NCBI GenBank assembly: GCA_964449305.1
Contig: CAYUYM010000223.1
Coordinates: 1-5,265 of the forward strand
Origin: CAYUYM01 sp964449305
GTDB taxonomy: Bacteria; Bacteroidota; Ignavibacteria; SZUA-365; CAYQST01
Direction: 5' to 3'
DNA: 5,265 nt
The notes beneath the pieces are model-generated. The model saw only the letters and a program-made list of their open reading frames with translations, had not been told where the DNA came from and did not search any database. Below, piece after piece: positions 1 through 5,210 of this stretch (the first letter of the stretch is position 1; each line of letters starts with the position of its first letter). Made by a program: the position numbers and the translations under genes.

Positions 1-1
1 C

Positions 2-385
2 GTGCTCCACGTGACCTACGAGCACCGCACAGCGGCCGCCAACTCCTTCACTGTCTTCGGGTCCTTCTTCACTTACTCGGACTGGGACGCCATGGGTCTG
101 GGTGCATCCTACCGTTGGTACATCGACATCAAGGATGGCAAGCGCGCCCTGCAGGGGCTGAGTGTGGGGCCCTTTGCCATGATCGATTTCTGGAACTGGC
201 GCGGCAGCAAGGCGCACTACGACGGCGGGACCCGTCTGGCCATCGGCGGCGAGCTGGCCTACAAATGGGTGTTTGGCGGCTTCGCCGTGGAGCCCATCCT
301 GCGTCTCGCGATCAATGCCAATGAGGTGAACGGCATCAGCCACAGGGCCTTCGGCATCGGTGTGAACCTGGGCTATGCCTGGTGA
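2..385 (+). CDS. Outer-membrane beta-barrel protein, C-terminal part (start outside window)
   Basis: The frame is open from the left edge to a TGA at 383-385, giving 127 residues. The true start lies upstream, so the GTG at position 2 is only the first full codon. The visible part shows alternating hydrophobic/polar stretches rich in Gly, Tyr, Trp and Phe, such as MGLGASYRWYIDI, GLSVGPFAMIDFWNW, LAIGGELAYKWVF and FAVEPILRLAI. These are typical of antiparallel membrane strands of an outer-membrane barrel. The protein ends in GVNLGYAW; a C-terminal aromatic residue is the usual recognition signal for the BAM assembly machinery. The pattern recalls small OmpX/DUF3575-like barrels, but I cannot fix the family. 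No ligand or transport function is visible. Its neighbour at 505 is also a barrel protein ending in a similar GVGYAL strand, so the two may be distant relatives. Confidence 0.8.
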   Translation: MLHVTYEHRTAAANSFTVFGSFFTYSDWDAMGLGASYRWYIDIKDGKRALQGLSVGPFAMIDFWNWRGSKAHYDGGTRLAIGGELAYKWVFGGFAVEPILRLAINANEVNGISHRAFGIGVNLGYAW

Positions 386-433
386 GGCGGCAGGTGTGCG
401 CATTGCTTCAGCCGCATTTCGCTGCTTGTTTTA

Positions 434-504
434 TTGATCGCATGATGCCATTTTACGCGGCATAAACTCGATCGCATCTCACTACCACCATTCAGGAGTA
501 TCTC
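434..504 (+). promoter_or_regulatory. Upstream region of the second barrel gene: short repeats and ribosome binding site
   Basis: This AT-richer part of the 119-base gap between the two barrel genes probably carries the promoter of the 505 gene, although no well-spaced -35/-10 pair stands out. Visible elements are a direct repeat GATCGCAT at 436-443 and 470-477, a short inverted repeat ATGCC/GGCAT at 445-449 and 459-463, and the AGGAG ribosome binding site at 494-498, six bases before the ATG. The repeat could be an operator, but eight bases is short enough to occur by chance. Confidence 0.3.
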
Positions 505-1038
505 ATGAAAGCATTTGCAACCACACTTCTCATTGCAGCAGTCGTTCTGGTGGCATTCGCGCCATCCGCTCAGGCACAGGTTGGCTACGGCAAGGACGTC
601 AAGGTTCTTGGTCTCAATGCCACCTTCACCGACCCCACTGGCTTTGGAGCAGATTTCGAGTATGGGCTCACACCAAACATCAGCCTGGGTGGAGTGCTGC
701 GGTATTGGGGCAAGTCGACCGAGGGTGGTGGCTACACCGTGAAGTGGTCGCTCATCATGCCGCAGGTGCAGGGCATGTATCACTTCATGCCGCGTGAAGC
801 GGTGGATCCGTTTGTCGGAGCACGTCTCGGATACGGCATTTATTCGACGAAGGTCGAGGGTCTGTTCGAAGCGAAAACCACCGACAACAACGGCATGTTC
901 CTCAACCTCGTCGGCGGCTGTCGGTACTGGTTCACACCGCAGATCAGCGGTCACGCCAACCTCGAGTTCCGCATTGCCGGCGAGCAGTATTTCAAGGACG
1001 ACATGTCCATCATGATCGGCGTGGGCTACGCGCTCTGA
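505..1038 (+). CDS. Small outer-membrane beta-barrel protein with signal peptide
   Basis: This complete gene encodes 177 residues. The ATG at 505 is preceded by AGGAG with a six-base spacer. Residues 1-24 form a classic Sec signal peptide: Lys2, a hydrophobic core at about 7-18, and a SAQA site predicting cleavage after Ala24. The mature part of about 153 residues has repeated amphipathic strands, for example FGADFEYGL, ISLGGVLRYWG, VKWSLIMPQVQGMYHF, VDPFVGARLGYGIYS, MFLNLVGGCRYWF, ISGHANLEFRIAG and MSIMIGVGYAL. The size suits an eight-stranded barrel of the OmpX/OmpW/OmpA-membrane-domain type. The last strand ends Tyr-Ala-Leu, a hydrophobic C-terminus compatible with BAM recognition. There are no lipobox Cys, plug or periplasmic domains. 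A terminator lies 23 bases after the stop, so transcription ends with this gene. The barrel class is well supported; the biological role is unknown. Confidence 0.85.
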   Translation: MKAFATTLLIAAVVLVAFAPSAQAQVGYGKDVKVLGLNATFTDPTGFGADFEYGLTPNISLGGVLRYWGKSTEGGGYTVKWSLIMPQVQGMYHFMPREAVDPFVGARLGYGIYSTKVEGLFEAKTTDNNGMFLNLVGGCRYWFTPQISGHANLEFRIAGEQYFKDDMSIMIGVGYAL

Positions 1039-1061
1039 CAGCACGATCCAGCGGGTTTTTG

Positions 1062-1097
1062 CAGAACGGCATCCTCACGGGGATGCCGTTCTGTTTT
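1062..1097 (+). terminator. Rho-independent terminator of the barrel gene
   Basis: A perfect 13-bp stem pairs 1062-1074 (CAGAACGGCATCC) with 1081-1093 (GGATGCCGTTCTG) across a six-base loop, followed by TTTT at 1094-1097. It starts 23 bases after the stop at 1038. On the minus strand the bases after the stem are CAAAAACCC, with no T-run, so it should work only for rightward transcription. It separates the barrel gene from the downstream operon. Confidence 0.85.
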
Positions 1098-1107
1098 CGG
1101 ACGTCGT

Positions 1108-1136
1108 TTGTGTCTTTCCCCGGCATCCCGTATTAT
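1108..1136 (+). promoter_or_regulatory. Candidate sigma70-like promoter for the acyl-activation operon
   Basis: TTGTGT (1108-1113) and TATTAT (1131-1136) are separated by exactly 17 bases. The -10 matches the consensus at five of six positions and the -35 at three of six. The site lies just after the preceding terminator and in the correct orientation for the gene at 1360. Transcription would start near 1143 and leave an unusually long leader of about 217 bases. This is a motif match only; a group with a divergent housekeeping sigma factor might use another site. Confidence 0.4.
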
Positions 1137-1142
1137 GCAGGC

Positions 1143-1359
1143 CGATTCGACATTCCACGCACCTCCATCGTTACTCTCTCTTTGGCACCACTTCGATCCG
1201 TACCGAGCCCGGTCTCCCGTATGCGCATGTCCTGTTCGGACATCCACCCTCCATGTTCCACCATGAAGGGTGCCGATCGTCTGTGCCGTCAGTAATCCAC
1301 CCCTGCGGGGCGCCGCATGATGCGCCCCGTTCACGTTCCAATAGAGGAGGTCTCATTTC
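1143..1359 (+). promoter_or_regulatory. Long structured 5' leader of the operon
   Basis: With the flanking promoter sequence this is the only gap near 300 bases without a gene, and I see no credible coding sequence in it. It contains three simple hairpins. The first is ATGTCC/GGACAT (1227-1232 with 1238-1243, five-base loop). The second is ACCCT/AGGGT (1246-1250 with 1267-1271) stacked on CATG/CATG across one mismatch, with a six-base loop. The third is a perfect 8-bp GC stem, CGGGGCGC with GCGCCCCG (1306-1313 with 1322-1329). None has a T-run, so none is an obvious terminator. The ribosome binding site AGAGGAGG (1343-1350) is strong, nine bases before the ATG. ACCTCC at 1161-1166 and CCTCC at 1248-1252 are complementary to it. 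I do not recognise a known riboswitch class. Confidence 0.35.
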
Positions 1360-3063
1360 ATGAGTCACATCGGCAACTATGAGGATGCCTGCAAGAGCTT
1401 TTCCTGGGAGGTTGCGGAGCGGGAGCTCGGGCTCCAACCGGGCGGCCACGTCAACATTGGTGAGTGGTGCACGGATCGCATCTGCCGCATGGGCGGGAGC
1501 GACAAGCTCGCGCTCATCTGGGAGAGCCACGCCGGCGAGATCCGGCAGTACACCTTCAACGACATGCGCCAGCTCACCAACACCATCGCCGTGTTCCTGC
1601 AGAACAACGGCATCGGCGTGGGGGACCGGGTGTGCCTGTTCATGGACAAGGTGCCGGAACTCTACTTCGGGTTCCTCGGCATCCTGAAGATGGGTGGCAT
1701 CGCCCAGCCCCTGTTCTCCGCCTTCGGATCCGAATCGCTCATCACCCGTCTCGAGGATGCGCAGACATCCGCCATCTTCACCCAGAAGAAGCACCTGGCC
1801 AAGGTGCGCACCATCGTGGAGCAGCTCCCGTGCCTCAGGCTCATCGTGGTGGTGGATGACGACGGCTCCAAGCCGCTGCGCGATCGCGAGGTGGCATTTG
1901 CAATGGACCAGGCGGAGCGCGTCGACAGCTTCGACGTGGTGCCGACGCTGGCCGAGACTCCCTCGGTGCTGCACTACACGTCGGGCACGACAGGCAAGCC
2001 CAAGGGGGCGCAGCATGTGCATGGCTCCATCGTGTCCCAGTACCTCACCGCCAAGTGGGTGCTGGATCTCCACGACGACGACATCTACTGGTGCACCGCG
2101 GATCCCGGCTGGGTGACGGGCACTTCCTACGGCATCATCGGTGCATGGGCCAACGGCGTCACTCAGTGTGTGACGGACACGGGCTTCAAGGCGGAGAACT
2201 GGTACGCGTTCATCCAGAAGATGAAGGTGACCGTGTGGTACTCCGCCCCCACGGCCATCCGCAGCCTCATGAAGGAGGGAACCGATGTGGTGCGGCGCTT
2301 CGACCTCTCCTCCCTCCGGCACCTGTGCAGCGTGGGCGAGCCGCTCAACGCCGAGGCGGTGCTGTGGTCCAAGGAGGCGTTCGGCATCATGTTCCACGAC
2401 ACCTTCTGGCAGACGGAGACGGGCAGCCAGATGATCTGCAACTACCCCGGCATGCCGATCAAACCGGGCTCCATGGGCAGGCCCTTCCCCGGCATCGAGG
2501 CCACGATCCTCGATCTCAAGACGCATGTGCCGCTGGAGAAGACCGGCCTCGTGGGCATGATCGCATTCAAGCCAGGCTGGCCCGCGATGTTCCGCAGCTA
2601 TTGGAACAACCCGGCCACCTACGAATCGAAGTTCAAGAACGGCTGGTATCTTTCCGGCGACCGGGGCAGCATCGACGACGAGGGCTACTACTGGTTCGTG
2701 GGTCGTGACGACGACGTGATCAACACGGCTGGGCATCTCGTCGGTCCCTTCGAGATCGAGTCCGCCCTGCTCGAACACCCGGCCGTGGCCGAATCCGCCG
2801 TGGTGGGCAAGCCCGATCCGGTCAACATGGAGGTGGTGAAGGCCTTCATCGCGCTCAAGCCGGGATACGAAGCGAACAAGATGCTCGAGCTCGAGATCAT
2901 GAATTTCATCCGGAAGAAACTCTCCCCGCTCGCCATGCCGCAGGATGTGGAGTTCGTGGACACGCTTCCGCGCACCCGTTCCGGCAAGATCATGCGCCGC
3001 GTGCTCCGGGCAAAGGAATGGGGCGAAGAGATCGGCGACCTGTCCACACTTGAAAACGACTGA
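1360..3063 (+). CDS. Acetyl-CoA synthetase-type AMP-forming acid ligase
   Basis: This 567-residue member of the adenylate-forming (ANL) superfamily most resembles the shorter Bacillus AcsA type of acetate-CoA ligase. It should activate a carboxylic acid with ATP to acyl-AMP and pass the acyl group to a thiol: CoA by family precedent, or the carrier protein encoded next door by inference. All core motifs are present: the phosphate loop YTSGTTGKPKG (206-216), FWQTETG (349-355), YLSGD with Asp434, the hinge GRDDD (448-452), and RSGKIMRR with catalytic Lys543, the Lys acetylated in many acetyl-CoA synthetases. Trp350 aligns with the Trp that blocks longer acyl chains in Salmonella Acs (W414), favouring acetate or another short acid. 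The C-terminus GDLSTLEND is typical of acetyl-CoA synthetases. Residues 458-463 read GHLVGP, with Leu460 where relatives usually have Arg. The start is fixed by AGAGGAGG at 1343-1350. It is first in a three-gene operon; the next gene starts 28 bases after the stop. Confidence 0.9.
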   Translation: MSHIGNYEDACKSFSWEVAERELGLQPGGHVNIGEWCTDRICRMGGSDKLALIWESHAGEIRQYTFNDMRQLTNTIAVFLQNNGIGVGDRVCLFMDKVPELYFGFLGILKMGGIAQPLFSAFGSESLITRLEDAQTSAIFTQKKHLAKVRTIVEQLPCLRLIVVVDDDGSKPLRDREVAFAMDQAERVDSFDVVPTLAETPSVLHYTSGTTGKPKGAQHVHGSIVSQYLTAKWVLDLHDDDIYWCTADPGWVTGTSYGIIGAWANGVTQCVTDTGFKAENWYAFIQKMKVTVWYSAPTAIRSLMKEGTDVVRRFDLSSLRHLCSVGEPLNAEAVLWSKEAFGIMFHDTFWQTETGSQMICNYPGMPIKPGSMGRPFPGIEATILDLKTHVPLEKTGLVGMIAFKPGWPAMFRSYWNNPATYESKFKNGWYLSGDRGSIDDEGYYWFVGRDDDVINTAGHLVGPFEIESALLEHPAVAESAVVGKPDPVNMEVVKAFIALKPGYEANKMLELEIMNFIRKKLSPLAMPQDVEFVDTLPRTRSGKIMRRVLRAKEWGEEIGDLSTLEND

Positions 3064-3091
3064 CCATTCACACCATACACAGGAGAAGTCC

Positions 3092-3343
3092 ATGCCGACC
3101 ATCAAAGAATCCATTCTCGACTACGTGAAGAACGAGTACCTCGAATCCGACGACGACCGTGAGATCACCTTCGACACGCCCCTCATTTCGTCGGGCATTG
3201 TTGACTCCTTCTCGATGGTGTCGCTCAAGGTGTTCCTCGAGACGTCCTACAGCATCAGCATCCCCGATGCCAAGGCGTCGCCCGAGGCCTTCGACAGCGT
3301 GAACAACATCGCGACCCTGCTGAAAGAATTCGGCGTCGAATAA
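3092..3343 (+). CDS. Acyl carrier protein (stand-alone)
   Basis: This 83-residue acidic protein has the size and layout of an acyl/peptidyl carrier protein. The motif SGIVDSFSMVSLKVFLE contains the Asp-Ser pair of the 4'-phosphopantetheine site, with Ser39 the expected attachment residue. The preceding DTPLISSGI and the following SISIPDA match the family's loop 1 and helix 2-3 regions. A DSF site rather than the DSL common in fatty-acid-synthase ACP suggests a specialised carrier, like those that work with a dedicated adenylating enzyme. The ATG at 3092 is chosen because AGGAG at 3081-3085 lies six bases upstream and the carrier fold starts at once; the frame extends further upstream, but only into the ligase gene. 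Its place between an acid-activating ligase and a PLP condensing enzyme suggests that it holds the activated acyl group between them. The cargo is inferred, not seen. Confidence 0.9.
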   Translation: MPTIKESILDYVKNEYLESDDDREITFDTPLISSGIVDSFSMVSLKVFLETSYSISIPDAKASPEAFDSVNNIATLLKEFGVE

Positions 3344-3347
3344 GGAG
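3342..3347 (+). promoter_or_regulatory. Ribosome binding site overlapping the carrier-protein stop codon
   Basis: AAGGAG shares its two A bases with the TAA stop of the carrier protein (3341-3343) and lies eight bases before the ATG at 3356. Ribosomes finishing the carrier gene would sit on this site, so translation of the two genes is probably coupled. This supports a functional link between carrier and condensing enzyme. Confidence 0.7.
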
Positions 3348-3355
3348 TCACCCCC

Positions 3356-4603
3356 ATGGCATTCAACGACGCAACACGCGAGATCTTCGCGAAACAGCTC
3401 GGCGACATGTCGGCCGCCGGCATCTTCAAGGTGGAACGCGCCATCTGCTCACCGCAGGACGCCGACATCGTGGCGGAGTTCCCGATCGGCTCGGATCAGA
3501 AGCCGGTGATCAACATGTGCGCGAACAACTACCTCGGCCTCTCATCGCATCCCGACGTGGTGGCCGCCGCCCATGCCGGCCTCGATGTGCGCGGCTATGG
3601 CATGTCGTCGGTCCGCTTCATCTGCGGGACGCAGGACATCCACAAGGAGCTCGAGGACAAGCTCACCGCCTTCCTCGGCACCGAGGACACGATCCTCTTC
3701 CCCTCGTGCATGGATGCGAACGCCGGGGTGTTCGAGGCCGTCCTCACCGAGGAGGACGTGATGATCGCTGACCGCCTGGTGCACGCCTCCATCGTGGACG
3801 GCATGCGCCTCTGCAAGGCCCAGCAGGACACGTTCAAGCACAGCGACATGGCGCACCTGGAATCCAAGCTCCAACTGCACCAGAACAAGCGCATCCGCCT
3901 CATCATCACCGACGGATCCTTCTCCATGGACGGCGATCTCGCCAAGCTCGATCAGATCGTCGGGCTGGCGGAGAAGTACAACGCCATGGTGTTCGTGGAT
4001 GACTCCCATGCCTCGGGATTCATCGGGAAGACGGGCCGCGGCACGCACGAGCACTGCGGCGTGATGGGAAGGATCGACATCATCACGACGACGCTCGGCA
4101 AGGCGCTGGGCGGCGCATCGGGCGGATGCGTCTCCGGACGCCGCGAGATCGTGGAGATGTGCCGCCAGAAGGCGCGCCCGTACCTGTTCTCCAACACCGT
4201 TGCCCCGGTGGTGGTGGCGGGCGCCAACGCCGTACTGGACATCATCACGAAGACGACGGAACGCCGCGACAAGCTCGAGGCGAACACAACCTTCTGGCGC
4301 GAGGGCCTCACCAATGCCGGCCTCATCATCAAGCCGGGTGAGACGCCGATCGTGCCGGTGATGCTGTTCAATGCGAAGCTGTCCCAGGACTTCGCACGCG
4401 ACCTCTATGACGAGGGCATCTACGCTGTCGGTTTCTTCTTTCCCGTGGTCCCGAAGGGGCAGGCGCGCATCCGCACGCAGCTCTCCGCAGCGCACGAGAT
4501 GCACCACCTGGAGAAGGCGCTTGCCGCCTTCACCAAGGTTGGCGCCAAGTACGGCATCCTGCACAAAACCAAGCAGGAGATCGTGGAGATGTATGGGGAG
4601 TAA
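3356..4603 (+). CDS. kbl: Glycine C-acetyltransferase-like alpha-oxoamine synthase (KBL family)
   Basis: This 415-residue PLP enzyme of the alpha-oxoamine synthase family is close to E. coli 2-amino-3-ketobutyrate CoA ligase (about 398 residues). The family joins an acyl thioester to an amino acid; KBL itself interconverts glycine plus acetyl-CoA and 2-amino-3-ketobutyrate. Diagnostic stretches are CANNYLGL (55-62), SVRFICGTQD (85-94), HASIVDG with PLP-stacking His143, TDGSFSMDG (185-193), VDDSHASGFIG (214-224, with Asp215 and His218), TTTLGKALGGASGG with the Schiff-base Lys249, ARPYLFSN (273-280), and VVPKGQARIRTQLSAAH (364-380, Arg373 probably binding the substrate carboxylate). No key residue is missing. 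The residue before His143 is Val, where E. coli has Asn. The start is set by AAGGAG eight bases upstream. KBL normally pairs with threonine dehydrogenase, absent here; the partners are an acid ligase and a carrier protein. The acyl donor may therefore be acyl-ACP, and a lipid- or metabolite-forming alpha-oxoamine synthase remains possible. Confidence 0.88.
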   Translation: MAFNDATREIFAKQLGDMSAAGIFKVERAICSPQDADIVAEFPIGSDQKPVINMCANNYLGLSSHPDVVAAAHAGLDVRGYGMSSVRFICGTQDIHKELEDKLTAFLGTEDTILFPSCMDANAGVFEAVLTEEDVMIADRLVHASIVDGMRLCKAQQDTFKHSDMAHLESKLQLHQNKRIRLIITDGSFSMDGDLAKLDQIVGLAEKYNAMVFVDDSHASGFIGKTGRGTHEHCGVMGRIDIITTTLGKALGGASGGCVSGRREIVEMCRQKARPYLFSNTVAPVVVAGANAVLDIITKTTERRDKLEANTTFWREGLTNAGLIIKPGETPIVPVMLFNAKLSQDFARDLYDEGIYAVGFFFPVVPKGQARIRTQLSAAHEMHHLEKALAAFTKVGAKYGILHKTKQEIVEMYGE

Positions 4604-4605
4604 CG

Positions 4606-4626
4606 ATTGCGAATCACGAATTGCGA
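4606..4626 (+). repeat. Three 7-bp tandem units (ATTGCGA type)
   Basis: Directly after the stop codon come three 7-bp units: ATTGCGA (4606-4612), ATCACGA (4613-4619) and ATTGCGA (4620-4626). The outer two are identical and the middle one differs at two positions. The period equals that of the CAGTTGR array beginning 34 bases later, but the unit is different. This may be the remnant of another simple-repeat family found between genes. Confidence 0.5.
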
Positions 4627-4629
4627 AAG

Positions 4630-4659
4630 CGGCGCGTCAGCAACGATGCGCCGTTTTTT
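4630..4659 (+). terminator. Rho-independent terminator of the three-gene operon
   Basis: CGGCGCGTC (4630-4638) pairs with GATGCGCCG (4645-4653): nine base pairs including one G-T wobble, with loop AGCAAC. Six T bases follow at 4654-4659. The As at 4626-4628 can pair into the T-run and extend the stem after a further G-T wobble. It lies 26 bases after the stop at 4603 and ends the operon. Confidence 0.85.
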
Positions 4660-4750
4660 CAGTTGGCAGTTGACAGTTGACAGTTGACAGTTGACAGTTG
4701 GCAGTTGACAGTTGACAGTTGACAGTTGGCAGTTGGCAGTTGATCGTTGG
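4660..4750 (+). repeat. Tandem 7-bp array CAGTTGR, twelve units
   Basis: Twelve consecutive 7-bp units, CAGTTGA or CAGTTGG, fill 4660-4743 without a gap, followed by a degraded unit TCGTTGG (4744-4750). The last base of the units reads G A A A A G A A A G G A, so only this position varies. The array starts at the base after the operon terminator's T-run. Seven unit junctions contain TTGACA, identical to the consensus -35 hexamer. The same unit recurs in inverted orientation downstream of the following gene. Confidence 0.95.
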
Positions 4751-4765
4751 ATCGAGCCGGGGAGC

Positions 4766-4794
4766 TTGATTTGGCTTTCAAAGAGCTGTAACTT
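4766..4794 (+). promoter_or_regulatory. Weak candidate promoter for the four-helix-bundle gene
   Basis: TTGATT (4766-4771, four of six consensus bases) and TAACTT (4789-4794, three of six) are 17 bases apart. Transcription would begin near 4801, between the two possible ATG starts, which fits translation from 4828. The -10 is poor, so this is tentative. Confidence 0.25.
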
Positions 4795-4816
4795 GTCATG
4801 ACGATTCACCAGATAC

Positions 4817-4825
4817 GGGGAAGGG
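4817..4825 (+). promoter_or_regulatory. Ribosome binding site deciding the start at 4828
   Basis: The purine-rich GGGGAAGGG ends two bases before the ATG at 4828. The earlier in-frame ATG at 4798 has only an AGAG about a dozen bases upstream. Start 4828 also gives an N-terminus of the length usual in the family. Confidence 0.45.
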
Positions 4826-4827
4826 CC

Positions 4828-5208
4828 ATGAATGCGAACCACGAGCCCTCGCCAGGATTCCCACTTCGAACCAAGTCCCTGAAGTTCGGCGTGCGAATGA
4901 TAAACCTCAACCACGTTCTTCGGCTGCGCAGGGTTGAATACGCCGTTCGTGATCAACTGCTGCGCTCAGGAACCGCAATTGGCGCCCTTGTTCGTGAAGC
5001 AGAGCAGGCGGAAAGCAATGCTGACTTCATTCACAAGCTTGCAGTCGCATTGAAAGAAGCGAATGAAACGGAGTATTGGATGATCCTCCTGATGGAGACC
5101 AATCACCTTTCACCGGCGGAATTTGACTCCCTCCACAAGGATGTGAAAGAACTCCTGAAACTTCTGACCAGCATCATCAACGCATGTAAAAGGAAAAAGG
5201 GCTCTTGA
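4828..5208 (+). CDS. Four-helix bundle protein, S23/IVS family
   Basis: The predicted protein has 126 residues (136 if the ATG at 4798 is used). It carries the hallmark of the S23/23S-rRNA intervening-sequence family: RSGTAIGALVREAEQAES (46-63), followed by FIHKLAVALKEANETEYWMILL (67-88) and a last helix DVKELLKLLTSIINACKRKK. The family folds as a small helical bundle; crystal structures of relatives show ring-shaped pentamers, and the Avd accessory protein of diversity-generating retroelements shares this fold. The basic C-terminus (KRKK) could contact nucleic acid. Members occur inside 23S rRNA intervening sequences of Leptospira and Coxiella and as stand-alone chromosomal genes; their function is unknown. 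No rRNA sequence surrounds this copy, and no reverse transcriptase or variable repeat is visible nearby. It lies between inverted 7-bp repeat arrays, has lower GC than the upstream operon and no clear terminator of its own, all of which suggest acquisition. Confidence 0.85.
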   Translation: MNANHEPSPGFPLRTKSLKFGVRMINLNHVLRLRRVEYAVRDQLLRSGTAIGALVREAEQAESNADFIHKLAVALKEANETEYWMILLMETNHLSPAEFDSLHKDVKELLKLLTSIINACKRKKGS

Positions 5209-5210
5209 AT

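Noticed and set aside
387..415. Possible terminator after the first barrel gene (GCGGC at 387-391 with GCCGC at 411-415)
   Set aside because: Only five base pairs close a 19-base loop, and no T-run follows.
373..1044. A 223-residue minus-strand frame over the second barrel gene
   Set aside because: It has no signal peptide or domain, and the opposite strand encodes a protein with a signal peptide, ribosome binding site and terminator.
1171..3114. A 647-residue open frame on the minus strand across the ligase gene
   Set aside because: It is the antisense shadow of a GC-rich gene: rich in His, Arg, Glu and Gly with no recognisable domain, while the + strand frame has every ANL motif.
3542..4564. 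A 340-residue open frame on the minus strand across the KBL-like gene
   Set aside because: It is a shadow of the real gene, with low-complexity, Arg/His/Val-rich composition and no known motif; the + strand protein is clearly KBL-like.
4660..4743. The tandem array as a CRISPR
   Set aside because: The units are 7 bp and directly adjacent with no spacers, and no cas gene is present.
4420..4956. A 178-residue minus-strand frame containing repeated NCQLSTV-like peptides
   Set aside because: The peptide repeats are only translation of the 7-bp DNA array, and the frame also overlaps two convincing + strand genes.
4828..5208. Avd accessory gene of a diversity-generating retroelement
   Set aside because: The fold is related, but no reverse transcriptase, template repeat or variable repeat is visible, and the sequence fits the generic S23/IVS group.
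4828..5208. S23-type gene lying inside a 23S rRNA gene as an intervening sequence
   Set aside because: The flanks are a protein-coding operon with its terminator on the left and simple repeats on the right; no rRNA sequence is recognisable.
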